NCBI RefSeq assembly: GCF_026342735.1
Contig: NZ_JAPEMM010000002.1
Coordinates: 682,001-746,000 of the forward strand
Length of the DNA: 64,000 nucleotides
Origin: Streptomyces sp. NBC_00193
Lineage (GTDB): Bacteria > Actinomycetota > Actinomycetes > Streptomycetales > Streptomycetaceae
Reading direction: 5' to 3'
Both the position numbers and the translations under genes were made by a program. Below are positions 24,609 through 32,697 of this stretch, in pieces. Under the pieces are notes generated by a model, which had not been told where the DNA came from, did not search any database, and was given only the letters and a program-made list of their open reading frames with translations. Numbering within the stretch: the stretch's first letter is position 1; each line of letters begins with the position of its first letter.

Positions 24609-27146
24609 GTGGAGGTGGGGCGCATCAGCAGGCAGAAACTCCGTCCGCACCAGCGCGAGGCCGTCGACGCCGCCGTGCGGGCGCTGGAACTGCCCGCCGG
24701 GCGCAGGGTCCCACGGACCGGGCTCCGTACGCAGGTCATCATGGCAACGGGCTCCGGCAAGTCGCTGGTCGCCGTGCACACGGCCGAGGAACTGCGGGCC
24801 GGACGCGTCCTGGTGCTGGTGCCCTCCCTGGACCTGCTCGTGCAGACCGCGGCGGCCTGGCGCGAGGGCGGCCGGACCGGCCGCGCCTTCGCCGTGTGTT
24901 CGCTGCGCGGCGAGGACGCGGGAGTGCCCACCACCACCGACCCGGCCGAACTGGCCCGCTGGGCGGGCCCGCCCGTCGACCGGGTCACGGTGTACGCCAC
25001 GTACGCCTCGCTCGGCCTCGGCACCATCGAACGCGCGCACCGCGAGGGGCTGCCCGGCTGGGACCTGATCGTGGTCGACGAGGCGCACCGGACCTCGGGG
25101 CGCATCGGCAAGCCCTGGGCGGTGGTGCACGACAACGTGCGGATCCCCTCGGTCCGCCGGCTGTACATGACGGCCACGCCCCGGGTCTGGCAGTCCGCCG
25201 AGGATTCCGCGCCCGCCGAGGGCGAAGAGTCCGCCGAGGGCTCCGACCGGCCGGAGGGGGTGCGCGGCCGGGGCGACCTCGTGGCCTCCATGGAGGACGA
25301 TCCCGACGGGCCGTTCGGCGCGCGCTGCTACACCCTCACCCTCTCGGAGGCCGTCGACCGGGGCATCTGCGCGCCCTACCGCGTGGTCTGCGTGGACGTC
25401 AGCGATCCGGAGTTCCAGGCGGCCGTCCTGCTCGGGCCGGACGGGCGCTCCGACTCCGTGCGCGGGGTGCGGCTCGCGGCGCTCCAGACGGCGCTGATGA
25501 CGGCGGCCGTGAAGCAGGGGTTCCGGCGCACGCTCGTCTTCCACCACCTGACCAAGGAGGCCGAGGCCTTCGCGGCCGGTCTGCCCGCGGTCGCCGCCCG
25601 CCTGCGCGCCACGAGTTGGGCCCCGCGGCCGGTGTACCCCCGTACCGTCTGGGCGGACTGGCTGTGCGGGCAGCACACGGCGGCGCACCGGCGCCGGGTG
25701 CTGGGCGCCTTCGCGGACGACCGGGTCGCGGACAAGGCCTTCCTGGGCAGTGTCCGGGTGCTGGGCGAGGGTGTGGACACCAAGGAGTGCGACTCGGTCT
25801 TCTGGGCCGATGTACGGGGTTCCATGCCCGACCTGGTGCAGGCCGTCGGCCGGGCGCTGCGCATCCGGCCCGGGGAGGGCAAGGTCGCCTCCCTCGTGGT
25901 GCCGGTGCTGCTGGGGCCCGGCGAGTCCCCCGAGACGATGCTGACCTCACGGGCGTACGGGGACCTCGCGCGGCTGCTGGAGGCGCTACGGGCGCACGAC
26001 ACCCGGGTCGTCGAGTCCCTGGCGCAGCCCCAGGCCCCGAGCCGGCGCGCGGGCACGGGCGGCGCGGAGTCCGTGGGCGGCTCCGGGCTGCGCGGCGGCG
26101 CGGAGTCCCTGCTGAGCTTCTCCACCCCCCGCGACCCGGCGCTGCTGGCCGCCTTCGTCCGGCTGCGCGTCCTGCACCCGGAGCACGAGCACTGGCGGCG
26201 CGGGGTGGAGGCCGCCCGGATCTACGCCGGGCGCGCCGGGGACCTCAAGGTGCCGTTCGCGTTCAAGGTGCCCGCGGACACGGAGGCGAAGGCGGATGCG
26301 GATGCGGCTGCGGCTGCGGCTGCCACCGACGAACAGGGAGCCGGGGCTCCGTGGCCGCCGGGGCTGGCCCGTTTCCCGCTCGGCCAGTGGATCGCGGACG
26401 CCCGGCGCACCTACCGGCGCGGGGCGCTCGGCCACCGCCGGGTGGCGCAGCTCGACGAACTGGGCATGGTGTGGAGCCACTTCGACGTGGCGTTCGAGGA
26501 GGGGCTCGCGGCGGCGAGCGGCTGGGCCGCCGAGCACGGTCACCTGCTGCCGCCCGTGGACGCCACCTGGCGCGGCGCCCCGGTCGGGGTCTGGGTCAAG
26601 AACCAGCGGGCGGCGGCCCGCCGGGAGGGCCCCGGAGCCCTGTCCGAGGAGCGCCGGGAGGCCCTGGAGGCCATCGACGCCTCCTGGTGTCCGTCCTGGG
26701 AGATCTCCTGGCAGCGGGCCTTCCACCTGACCCGGGTCCACCTGGACGCGGGCGGCCCGCTGCCGACGCGCCCCGGGGAGGCCGTGGTCCAGGGCGAGGA
26801 CCTCGGTGTGTGGCTGCGGGGGCAGCGCGCGTCCTGGGAGCGCCTCGCCTGGGCGCAGCGCTGGCTGCTGGAGCACGCCCTCGGGGTGACCCCGGCCGAG
26901 GGTGCGGACCGGCCGAGGCCCCGGGTCGCCCACGCGGACGCGTGGGCGGCGCACCTGGAGGCGGCCCGGCGGTTCCACGACCGCGAGCGGCACCTGCGGG
27001 TGCCCCGTGCCCACGTGGAGCGGGTCGGCGACCGGGACCTGCGCCTCGGCTCCTGGATCGCCAACCAGCGCTCCCGCGCCGCGTCCCTCACCCCGGAACG
27101 GACGGCCGCGCTGACGGAGCTGGGGATGCGCTGGTCGGCGTCCTGA
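24609..27146 (+). CDS. DEAD/DEAH-family helicase with helicase-associated repeats
   Basis: An 845-residue superfamily 2 helicase. Walker A ATGSGKS is at 46-52, the DEAH box (VVDEAH) at 155-160, motif III in LYMTATPRVW and motif VI in QAVGRALRIRPG. The C-terminal 290 residues hold three helicase-associated (HA) domains, each with a W-x(n)-G-x-W pattern (FPLGQWIADARRTYRRGAL, APVGVWVKNQRAAARR and LRLGSWIANQRSRAASL). An Asp/Ala-rich patch separates core and HA repeats. Members of this type occur near chromosome ends and on plasmids in Streptomyces, with DNA repair or transfer suggested but no clear role. The GTG at 24609 is chosen; GTG at 24615 is an alternative. Confidence 0.88.
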   Translation: MEVGRISRQKLRPHQREAVDAAVRALELPAGRRVPRTGLRTQVIMATGSGKSLVAVHTAEELRAGRVLVLVPSLDLLVQTAAAWREGGRTGRAFAVCSLRGEDAGVPTTTDPAELARWAGPPVDRVTVYATYASLGLGTIERAHREGLPGWDLIVVDEAHRTSGRIGKPWAVVHDNVRIPSVRRLYMTATPRVWQSAEDSAPAEGEESAEGSDRPEGVRGRGDLVASMEDDPDGPFGARCYTLTLSEAVDRGICAPYRVVCVDVSDPEFQAAVLLGPDGRSDSVRGVRLAALQTALMTAAVKQGFRRTLVFHHLTKEAEAFAAGLPAVAARLRATSWAPRPVYPRTVWADWLCGQHTAAHRRRVLGAFADDRVADKAFLGSVRVLGEGVDTKECDSVFWADVRGSMPDLVQAVGRALRIRPGEGKVASLVVPVLLGPGESPETMLTSRAYGDLARLLEALRAHDTRVVESLAQPQAPSRRAGTGGAESVGGSGLRGGAESLLSFSTPRDPALLAAFVRLRVLHPEHEHWRRGVEAARIYAGRAGDLKVPFAFKVPADTEAKADADAAAAAAATDEQGAGAPWPPGLARFPLGQWIADARRTYRRGALGHRRVAQLDELGMVWSHFDVAFEEGLAAASGWAAEHGHLLPPVDATWRGAPVGVWVKNQRAAARREGPGALSEERREALEAIDASWCPSWEISWQRAFHLTRVHLDAGGPLPTRPGEAVVQGEDLGVWLRGQRASWERLAWAQRWLLEHALGVTPAEGADRPRPRVAHADAWAAHLEAARRFHDRERHLRVPRAHVERVGDRDLRLGSWIANQRSRAASLTPERTAALTELGMRWSAS

Positions 27147-27190
27147 GCGCCGGCCCCGCCCTTCCGGGGCGGGCCCGGATGACCAGGTCC

Positions 27191-27232
27191 GGATCAGCAG
27201 GCCCGGATCAGCAGGCCCGGATCAGCAGGCCC
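27191..27232. repeat. 14-bp tandem repeat, three copies
   Basis: GGATCAGCAGGCCC occurs three times without a gap between the convergent helicase and glutamate decarboxylase genes. It may form slipped hairpins; no coding role. Confidence 0.85.
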
Positions 27233-27250
27233 GGTCCCCGTCGCCCCCCG

Positions 27251-28642
27251 TCAGTGGTGGAAGCCGGACCGGGGCGGCGCCGCGGGCACGGGCTGCGGGT
27301 GCGCGACGAGGTGTTCGACGGCGGCGCGCAGGTCGGAGACCAGCAGGGCGATCTGGTCCCGGGTCACCCCGTGCCGGATCAGGACCCGTTGGATGACCGT
27401 GTCGTCCCGCTCGGCCGGCAGCGGGTACGAGGGCACCTGCCAGCCGCGCATCCGGAGCCGGTCGGAGAGGTCGTAGAGGGTGAAGCCCGCGCCCTCCGGG
27501 TCGGTGAGCCGGTACGAGACGGCGGGCAGCGCGCCCTGGCCGTCGTAGAGGAGGGTGAAGGGGCCGATGGTCTCGATCTCGCGGGCCAGGTACTGGGCGG
27601 TGTCGGCGCAGGCCTGCTGGACCCGGCGGTAGCCGCCCCGGCCCAGGCGCAGGAACAGGTAGTACTGGGCGATGATCTCGCCGCCCGGCCGGGAGAAGTT
27701 GAGGGCGAAGGTGGGCATGTCCCCGCCGAGGTAGTCCACGGAGAAGACGAGGTCGGCCGGGAGCAGGTCGGCGGTGCGCCAGACGATCCAGCCGACGCCC
27801 AGCGGGGCCAGGCCGTACTTGTGCCCGGAGGTGTTGACGGAGGCCACGCGCGGCAGCCGGAAGTCCCAGACCACGTCGGGGTGGAGGAAGGGGGCCACGA
27901 AGCCGCCGCTGGCGGCGTCCACGTGGATCGGCACGTCCCAGCCGCGCTCTGCCTGGATCCGGTCGAGTTCGGCGGCGATCTCGGCGACGGGCTCGTAGAC
28001 GCAGGTGTAGGTGACGCCGAGGATGGCGACGACGCCGATGGTGTTCTCGTCGACGTTGGCGGCGAGCTGCTCGGGGCGCAGGCCGTTGGCTCCGGGCAGC
28101 AGGGGGAGCTGGCGGAGCTCGACGTCGAAGTAGCGGGCGAACTTCTCCCAGCAGACCTGGACCGGCCCGCACACCAGGTTCGGCCTGTCGGTGGGCAGTC
28201 CGGCGGCGCGGCGGCGTTCGCGCCAGCGCCATTTGAGGGCGAGGCCGCCGAGCATGGCGGCCTCGCTGGAGCCGGTGGTGGAGCAGCCGGTGCCTGTGGT
28301 GCCGGCGGGGGCGTTCCACAGGTCGGCCAGGATGTTGACGCAGCGGCTCTCGATCTCGGCCGTCTGCGGGTACTCGTCCTTGTCGATCATGTTCTTGTCG
28401 AGGCACTCGTTCATCAGCCGGTGGACCCCGTCGTCCGACCAGGTGGTGCAGAAGGTGGCCAGGTTCTGGGCGGCGTTGCCGTCGAGGAGCAGCTCGTTGT
28501 GGAGGAGCTGGTAGACCACCTCGGACGGCGAGTGGTCTTCGGGCATCCGGTACTTGGGGAGGATCTCGCCGCTGAGGGCGGACGCGAACACGTCCGTCTC
28601 GGCGTCGCGGGCACGCAGGTCCTTCGTCTCATGGAGAGCCAT
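27251..28642 (-). CDS. gadB: Glutamate decarboxylase
   Basis: A 463-residue PLP enzyme of group II decarboxylases, converting L-glutamate to GABA and CO2. The PLP lysine is Lys275 in NTSGHKYGLAPLG, with Asp242 (IHVDAASGGFVAP) holding the ring nitrogen. The N terminus matches bacterial GadB (PKYRMPEDHSPSEVVYQLLH, in pieces), and the C terminus ends in a His-His sequence (RSGFHH) like that used for acid-controlled closure in Escherichia coli. ATG 28642 is taken; further upstream in-frame codons lack coding character. It stands alone, with no antiporter gene beside it, so a GABA metabolism role is as likely as acid resistance. Confidence 0.92.
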   Translation of the reverse strand: MALHETKDLRARDAETDVFASALSGEILPKYRMPEDHSPSEVVYQLLHNELLLDGNAAQNLATFCTTWSDDGVHRLMNECLDKNMIDKDEYPQTAEIESRCVNILADLWNAPAGTTGTGCSTTGSSEAAMLGGLALKWRWRERRRAAGLPTDRPNLVCGPVQVCWEKFARYFDVELRQLPLLPGANGLRPEQLAANVDENTIGVVAILGVTYTCVYEPVAEIAAELDRIQAERGWDVPIHVDAASGGFVAPFLHPDVVWDFRLPRVASVNTSGHKYGLAPLGVGWIVWRTADLLPADLVFSVDYLGGDMPTFALNFSRPGGEIIAQYYLFLRLGRGGYRRVQQACADTAQYLAREIETIGPFTLLYDGQGALPAVSYRLTDPEGAGFTLYDLSDRLRMRGWQVPSYPLPAERDDTVIQRVLIRHGVTRDQIALLVSDLRAAVEHLVAHPQPVPAAPPRSGFHH

Positions 28643-28952
28643 ATCGGGACTATAACGGGATGGAACCGGACAGATCGCCCCGAAATTCACTTCAGAACAC
28701 CCCCCGGGACCGGACCTCTGAGGCAATTCCGGCTGCGGCTTCCGGCCGACTCCGCGGTGTGATCCCTTCCATACCCACCCCGTGTCACCGCAGGATTTCC
28801 TGTCCATTAAGCTTTTTCACACAGGTCTTCCCGTCCAGATCGCTGGAGCCAGTCCGGACGGGAAGATCATCCAACTAGTTCGACCGGCAACTTATCCGCG
28901 CATGTCCGGATAACAGCCCTGGGTTCTCGGCGCCCTGATACCTCTTCGGGCC
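28643..28952. other. 310-bp non-coding gap with a strong hairpin
   Basis: This divergent gap between gadB and melC1 is richer in A and T than its surroundings. An 11-bp perfect inverted repeat (TCTTCCCGTCC at 28826-28836 and its complement at 28856-28866, one wobble and one more pair outward) closes a 19-base loop. It could be a terminator or a leader structure for melC1; the promoters of both genes must lie here. No gene was found. Confidence 0.6.
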
Positions 28953-29357
28953 ATGAACAAGATCACCCGCCGACAGGCCTTAGGCGCCACTGCCGGCGCA
29001 CTCACCGCCCTCGGCCTCGCAGGCGCCACCGCGCACGCAGCCGTCACCGGATCCCGTACCGCCGCACCCGCCACCCCCGCGGGCGGCGTCGACGAGGTCT
29101 ACCAGGGCCGCCGCATACGGATCGTCCCCGCCTCGGGCGGCGGGGACGACCACGGCGGCCACCACGGGGGCCACCAGTCCCCCGGTCTGCCGACCGTCCT
29201 CATAGACGGCCGCGAACTGCACGTGATGCGGAACGCCGACGGCAGCTGGATCAGCGTGGTCAACCACTACGAGACCTTCTCCGGCCCGCTCCCCCTCGCC
29301 CGCGCCGCCGTGCGCGAACTCCAGGGCGCCGCCCTCGTCCCGATGGGCGGCATGTGA
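28953..29357 (+). CDS. melC1: Tyrosinase copper chaperone (caddie) MelC1
   Basis: A 134-residue MelC1 protein that loads copper into tyrosinase and carries it out through the Tat pathway. The N terminus has a Tat-type signal (ITRRQALGAT), an Ala-rich h-region and a cut near ATAHA. A His-rich segment DDHGGHHGGHQ (65-75) may bind copper. The core has VLIDGRELHVMRNADGSWIS and VNHYETF; Tyr106 corresponds to the caddie tyrosine that reaches into the tyrosinase active site. The stop overlaps the melC2 start as TGATG. Confidence 0.95.
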   Translation: MNKITRRQALGATAGALTALGLAGATAHAAVTGSRTAAPATPAGGVDEVYQGRRIRIVPASGGGDDHGGHHGGHQSPGLPTVLIDGRELHVMRNADGSWISVVNHYETFSGPLPLARAAVRELQGAALVPMGGM

Positions 29358-30220
29358 TGACGATCCGCAAGAACCAGGCCTCGCTCACCCCCGAGGAGAA
29401 GCGGGCGTTCGTCGCGGCGCTCCTCGAACTCAAGCGCACCGGCCGCTACGACCGCTTCGTCACCACGCACAACGGCTTCATCATGGGCGACACCGACTCG
29501 GGCGACCGGGTCGGCCACCGCTCCCCCTCCTTCCTGCCCTGGCACCGCCGGTTTCTGCTGGAGTTCGAGGCGGCGCTGCAGGAGGTGGATCCGGCGGTGG
29601 CCCTGCCGTACTGGGACTGGACGGCCGACCGGACCGCCCGCTCCTCGCTCTGGGCCGCCGACTTCCTCGGCGGCACCGGACGGGCCCGGGACGGGCAGGT
29701 GCTCGACGGACCGTTCGCGTACGCGGGCGGCAAGTGGGAGATAGCCGTACGGGTCGACGGGCGCTCCTACCTGCGGCGCGCGCTCGGCACCGGCGTGGCC
29801 CAACTGCCGACCAGGGCCGAGGTGGACTCCGTCCTCGCCATGCCGGTGTACGACGCGGCGCCCTGGAACAGCTCCTCGGGCGGCTTCCGCAACAACCTTG
29901 AGGGCTGGCGCGGGGCCAACCTGCACAACCGGGTGCACGTGTGGGTGGGCGGCCAGATGGCCACCGGGGTCTCCCCCAACGACCCGGTGTTCTGGATGCA
30001 CCACGCCTTCATCGACAAGCTGTGGGCCGACTGGCAGGCGCTGCACCCGCAGTCGACGTACCTGCCGGCCGCCGGCACCCCGAACGTCGTGGACCTGCAC
30101 GACACGATGCGGCCGTGGAACGACGTGACCCCGGCGGACATGCTGGACCACCGGAAGTTCTACACCTTCGACACCGAGCCGGTGCCCGCCCCGGCCGGGG
30201 CGGCCGCCAGCCAGCGGTAG
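29357..30220 (+). CDS. melC2: Tyrosinase MelC2
   Basis: A 287-residue type-3 copper tyrosinase that hydroxylates monophenols and oxidises diphenols to quinones on the way to melanin. The copper A ligands are His38, His54 (VGHRSPS) and His63 (PWHRR). The copper B ligands are His190 and His194 (LHNRVH) and His216 (FWMHHAF). It has no own signal and is exported together with MelC1. ATG 29357 shares a base with the melC1 stop. The last 61 bp overlap the convergent response regulator gene. Confidence 0.95.
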   Translation: MTIRKNQASLTPEEKRAFVAALLELKRTGRYDRFVTTHNGFIMGDTDSGDRVGHRSPSFLPWHRRFLLEFEAALQEVDPAVALPYWDWTADRTARSSLWAADFLGGTGRARDGQVLDGPFAYAGGKWEIAVRVDGRSYLRRALGTGVAQLPTRAEVDSVLAMPVYDAAPWNSSSGGFRNNLEGWRGANLHNRVHVWVGGQMATGVSPNDPVFWMHHAFIDKLWADWQALHPQSTYLPAAGTPNVVDLHDTMRPWNDVTPADMLDHRKFYTFDTEPVPAPAGAAASQR

Positions 30221-30882
30221 TGCAGTTCGGGACGGCCGACCTGGCCGTACCGGGGGGTGCGGTCCGCGCGGCCGGTGTCCACCAGGTGCTCCAGGTACCG
30301 GCGGGCGGTGATCCGGGAGATCCCGGCCGCCTCGGCCGTCCCGCCTGCGGTCAGCCCCTCGGGGGCCGCCCGCAGCAGCGCGGCGACCCGGTCCAGGGTC
30401 GGGCCGCCGATCCCCTTGGGGAGCTCGGCCGGCCGGGGTGAGCGCAGGGCCGCCATCGCGCGGTCCACATCGTCCTGGCCGGCCGCCTCGCCCGCCGCCG
30501 TCGCGCGGAACTCGGCGTAGCGCAGGAGCCGTTCGCGCAGGGTGGGGAAGGCGAAGGGCTTCAGTACGTACTGCACCACCCCGAGCGAGACGCTCTCGCG
30601 GACGACCCCCAGGTCCCGCGCCGAGGTCACCACGATCACGTCGGCGGGGTGGCCCGCGGCCCGCAGGCCGCGCGCGAAGCGCAGCCCGTGGCCGTCGGGC
30701 AGGGTCAGGTCGAGCAGCAGCAGGTCGATCCGGGTCCGCTCCAGGACCCGGGTGGCCTCGGCGAGGGAGTGGACGACCGCGACGGCGGTGAAGCCGGGCA
30801 CCCGCCCGACGTAGAGCGCGTGCGCGTCGGCGGCCACCGGATCGTCCTCGACGACGAGGACCCGTACCTCGGGCGTGCTCAT
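30160..30882 (-). CDS. Response regulator (CitB/DctR type)
   Basis: A 240-residue response regulator. The receiver domain shows the acidic pocket EDD (12-14), phosphorylation site Asp58 in LLLLDLTLPDGHG and the switch lysine in YVLKPFAF. The C-terminal winged helix (GLTAGGTAEAAGISRITARR in the recognition part) is like CitB/DcuR. Its ATG overlaps the kinase stop as ATGA. It would act on the divergent dctA-type gene in response to dicarboxylates. Its 3' end overlaps melC2 by 61 bp, tail to tail. Confidence 0.9.
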   Translation of the reverse strand: MSTPEVRVLVVEDDPVAADAHALYVGRVPGFTAVAVVHSLAEATRVLERTRIDLLLLDLTLPDGHGLRFARGLRAAGHPADVIVVTSARDLGVVRESVSLGVVQYVLKPFAFPTLRERLLRYAEFRATAAGEAAGQDDVDRAMAALRSPRPAELPKGIGGPTLDRVAALLRAAPEGLTAGGTAEAAGISRITARRYLEHLVDTGRADRTPRYGQVGRPELHYRWLAAAPAGAGTGSVSKV

Positions 30883-32570
30883 GCGTCCCCCTCCCCGCGC
30901 GCCGGCAGTCGTACGGTGAACCGGGCGCCCCCGTCCGGCAGTTGGTCGGCGTCCGCGCTTCCGCCGTGCCGGTGCGCCACCTGCCGCACCAGGGCGAGGC
31001 CCAGGCCCCGCCCCTCCCCCTTGCCCGACCAGCCGCGCCGGAACACGTCCGCGCCCTCGGGAAGTCCGGGGCCGTTGTCGGCCACGCCGATCAGCACCCC
31101 GCGTCCGTGGGGTCCGGCCGGGCCGTCGGGGCGGATGGTGACGGAGATCCGGCCGCCGGGCACGCCGGTGAGGGCGTCGACGGCGTTGTCGACGAGGTTC
31201 CCGAGGACGGTGACGAGGTCCCGCGCGGGCGGGCCGCCGGGCCCGGCGCCGATGGCTCCGCTGTCCGGGGTGACGACCAGCTCGACCCCCCGTTCGTGGG
31301 CCTGCGCGGCCTTGCCGAGGAGCAGGGCGACGAGCACGGGCTCGCCGACGGCGGCGATCACCTCGTCGGTCAGGGCCTGGGCGAGGGACAGTTCGGCGGT
31401 GGCGAAGTCCACCGCCTCCCGGCTGCGGCCGAGTTCGATGAGGGAGACCACGGTGTGCAGCCGGTTGGCCGCCTCGTGGGCCTGCGCGCGCAGCGCCCGG
31501 GTGAATCCGCGTTCCTGGTCCAGTTCCCCGGTCAGCGACAGCAGTTCGGTGTGGTCGCGCAGGGTGATCACCGTGCCCCGGCGGCCGCCGCCGGCGACGG
31601 GCGCGCTGTTGAGCACGAGCACGCGGTCCACCGTCAGATGGACCTCGTCCACCCGGGGCCGGTCGGAGAGCAGGGCCCCGGTGAGCGGGGCGGGCAGGCC
31701 CAGGTCGGCGACGCCGGTCCCCTTGACCTCCCCGTCCAGGCCGAGGAGTTCGCGGCCCGCGTCGTTGACCAGGGTGATCCGGCGCCGGCCGTCGAGCATC
31801 AGCAGCCCTTCGCGGACCCCGTGCAGGGCGGCCTGGTGGTAGTCGTACATCCCGCTCAGCTCGGCCGCGTTCATGCCGTGGGTGTGGCGGCGCAGCCGGG
31901 CGTTGACCACGTAGGTGCCGGCTCCGCCGAGGGCGAGGGCCCCGCCGGCCACCCAGGCGAGGGCGGAGAGCCGCGCGGCGAGGCGGGCGCTGACCGCGCG
32001 GACGGTGATGCCGGCGGCGACCATGCCGATGACCCGGCCGTCGTCGGTGATCGGGGTGACCACGCGGAGGGAGGGGCCGAGGGTGCCGGTGTAGGTCTCG
32101 CTGAAGGTCTCGCCCCGCAGGGCGGGGGCGGTGTTGCCGAGAAAGGGTTCGCCGATGCGCATCGGGTCGGGGTGGGTCCAGCGCCGTCCGTCCGGAGCCA
32201 TGATCGTCACGAAGTCCACGCCCGCGTCGACGCGGACCCGCTCCGCGTAGGGCTGCAGGGCCGCGGTGGGCCCGCCGGGGCCATCTGCCCCGCGCCCGGT
32301 TCCCCGTACGGCTTCGGGGACGGGCTCTCCTCCGGCTTCCCGCGCCCTCTCCTCCTGCCGCTGCGCACGCGCCGCGTCGCGTACCGACGGGGAGTCCGCG
32401 ACCGCGCGGGCCACCGCTCCGGCCTGTCGCCGGGCGGCCTCTTCGGCCTGGTCGCGGGCGGTCGCGTACGCGAAGACGGCGCAGCCGGCGACGACCACGG
32501 CGACCAGCACCACCTGCATGGCGAAGAGCTGGCCGGCGAGGCTGCGCGGCGGCCGGGGAAAGCGGAACAT
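30879..32570 (-). CDS. Sensor histidine kinase (CitA/DcuS/DctB type)
   Basis: A 563-residue sensor kinase. A membrane helix (residues 13-38) leads to an extracytoplasmic Cache/PAS-like sensor that contains GVDFVTIMAPDGRRWTHPDP and GMVAAGITV. A second membrane helix (about 205-225), a cytosolic PAS segment and a Spo0B-type dimerisation helix with the likely phospho-His in RAQAHEAANRLH follow. The ATPase domain holds NLVDNAVDA, ADNGPGLP and GRGLGLALV. This type senses citrate, malate, fumarate or similar acids. It pairs with the response regulator downstream and lies divergent from a dicarboxylate carrier. ATG 32570. Confidence 0.9.
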   Translation of the reverse strand: MFRFPRPPRSLAGQLFAMQVVLVAVVVAGCAVFAYATARDQAEEAARRQAGAVARAVADSPSVRDAARAQRQEERAREAGGEPVPEAVRGTGRGADGPGGPTAALQPYAERVRVDAGVDFVTIMAPDGRRWTHPDPMRIGEPFLGNTAPALRGETFSETYTGTLGPSLRVVTPITDDGRVIGMVAAGITVRAVSARLAARLSALAWVAGGALALGGAGTYVVNARLRRHTHGMNAAELSGMYDYHQAALHGVREGLLMLDGRRRITLVNDAGRELLGLDGEVKGTGVADLGLPAPLTGALLSDRPRVDEVHLTVDRVLVLNSAPVAGGGRRGTVITLRDHTELLSLTGELDQERGFTRALRAQAHEAANRLHTVVSLIELGRSREAVDFATAELSLAQALTDEVIAAVGEPVLVALLLGKAAQAHERGVELVVTPDSGAIGAGPGGPPARDLVTVLGNLVDNAVDALTGVPGGRISVTIRPDGPAGPHGRGVLIGVADNGPGLPEGADVFRRGWSGKGEGRGLGLALVRQVAHRHGGSADADQLPDGGARFTVRLPARGEGDA

Positions 32571-32613
32571 GGCGCTCAGTGTGCACCCGGGCGTGAACTC
32601 AATGAACGCAAGG

Positions 32614-32627
32614 GTGACCGGGGTCAC
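32614..32627. promoter_or_regulatory. Crp-like binding site
   Basis: GTGACCGGGGTCAC fits the Streptomyces Crp pattern GTG-N6-GNCAC exactly, and with its flanks matches TGTGA-N6-TCACA at nine of ten positions. It sits in the 127-bp divergent gap between the sensor kinase and the dicarboxylate carrier, where carbon control of uptake would be sensible. Confidence 0.5.
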
Positions 32628-32697
32628 AGCGGCGGGCGATGGTCCTCCCGGGACGCCTTCGCCATCAGGGAGGCGAAGGGCACTACCAGGAGGCATC

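Noticed and set aside
22722..25688. A 988-codon open frame on the minus strand.
   Set aside because: Antisense to the sigma factor and helicase genes, which both have complete family motifs; long antisense frames are normal at this GC content.
23429..28762. A 1777-codon open frame on the plus strand.
   Set aside because: It is a shadow in another frame of the sigma-CAP, helicase and gadB genes; it has Arg/Gly-rich composition and crosses three real genes, one on the opposite strand.
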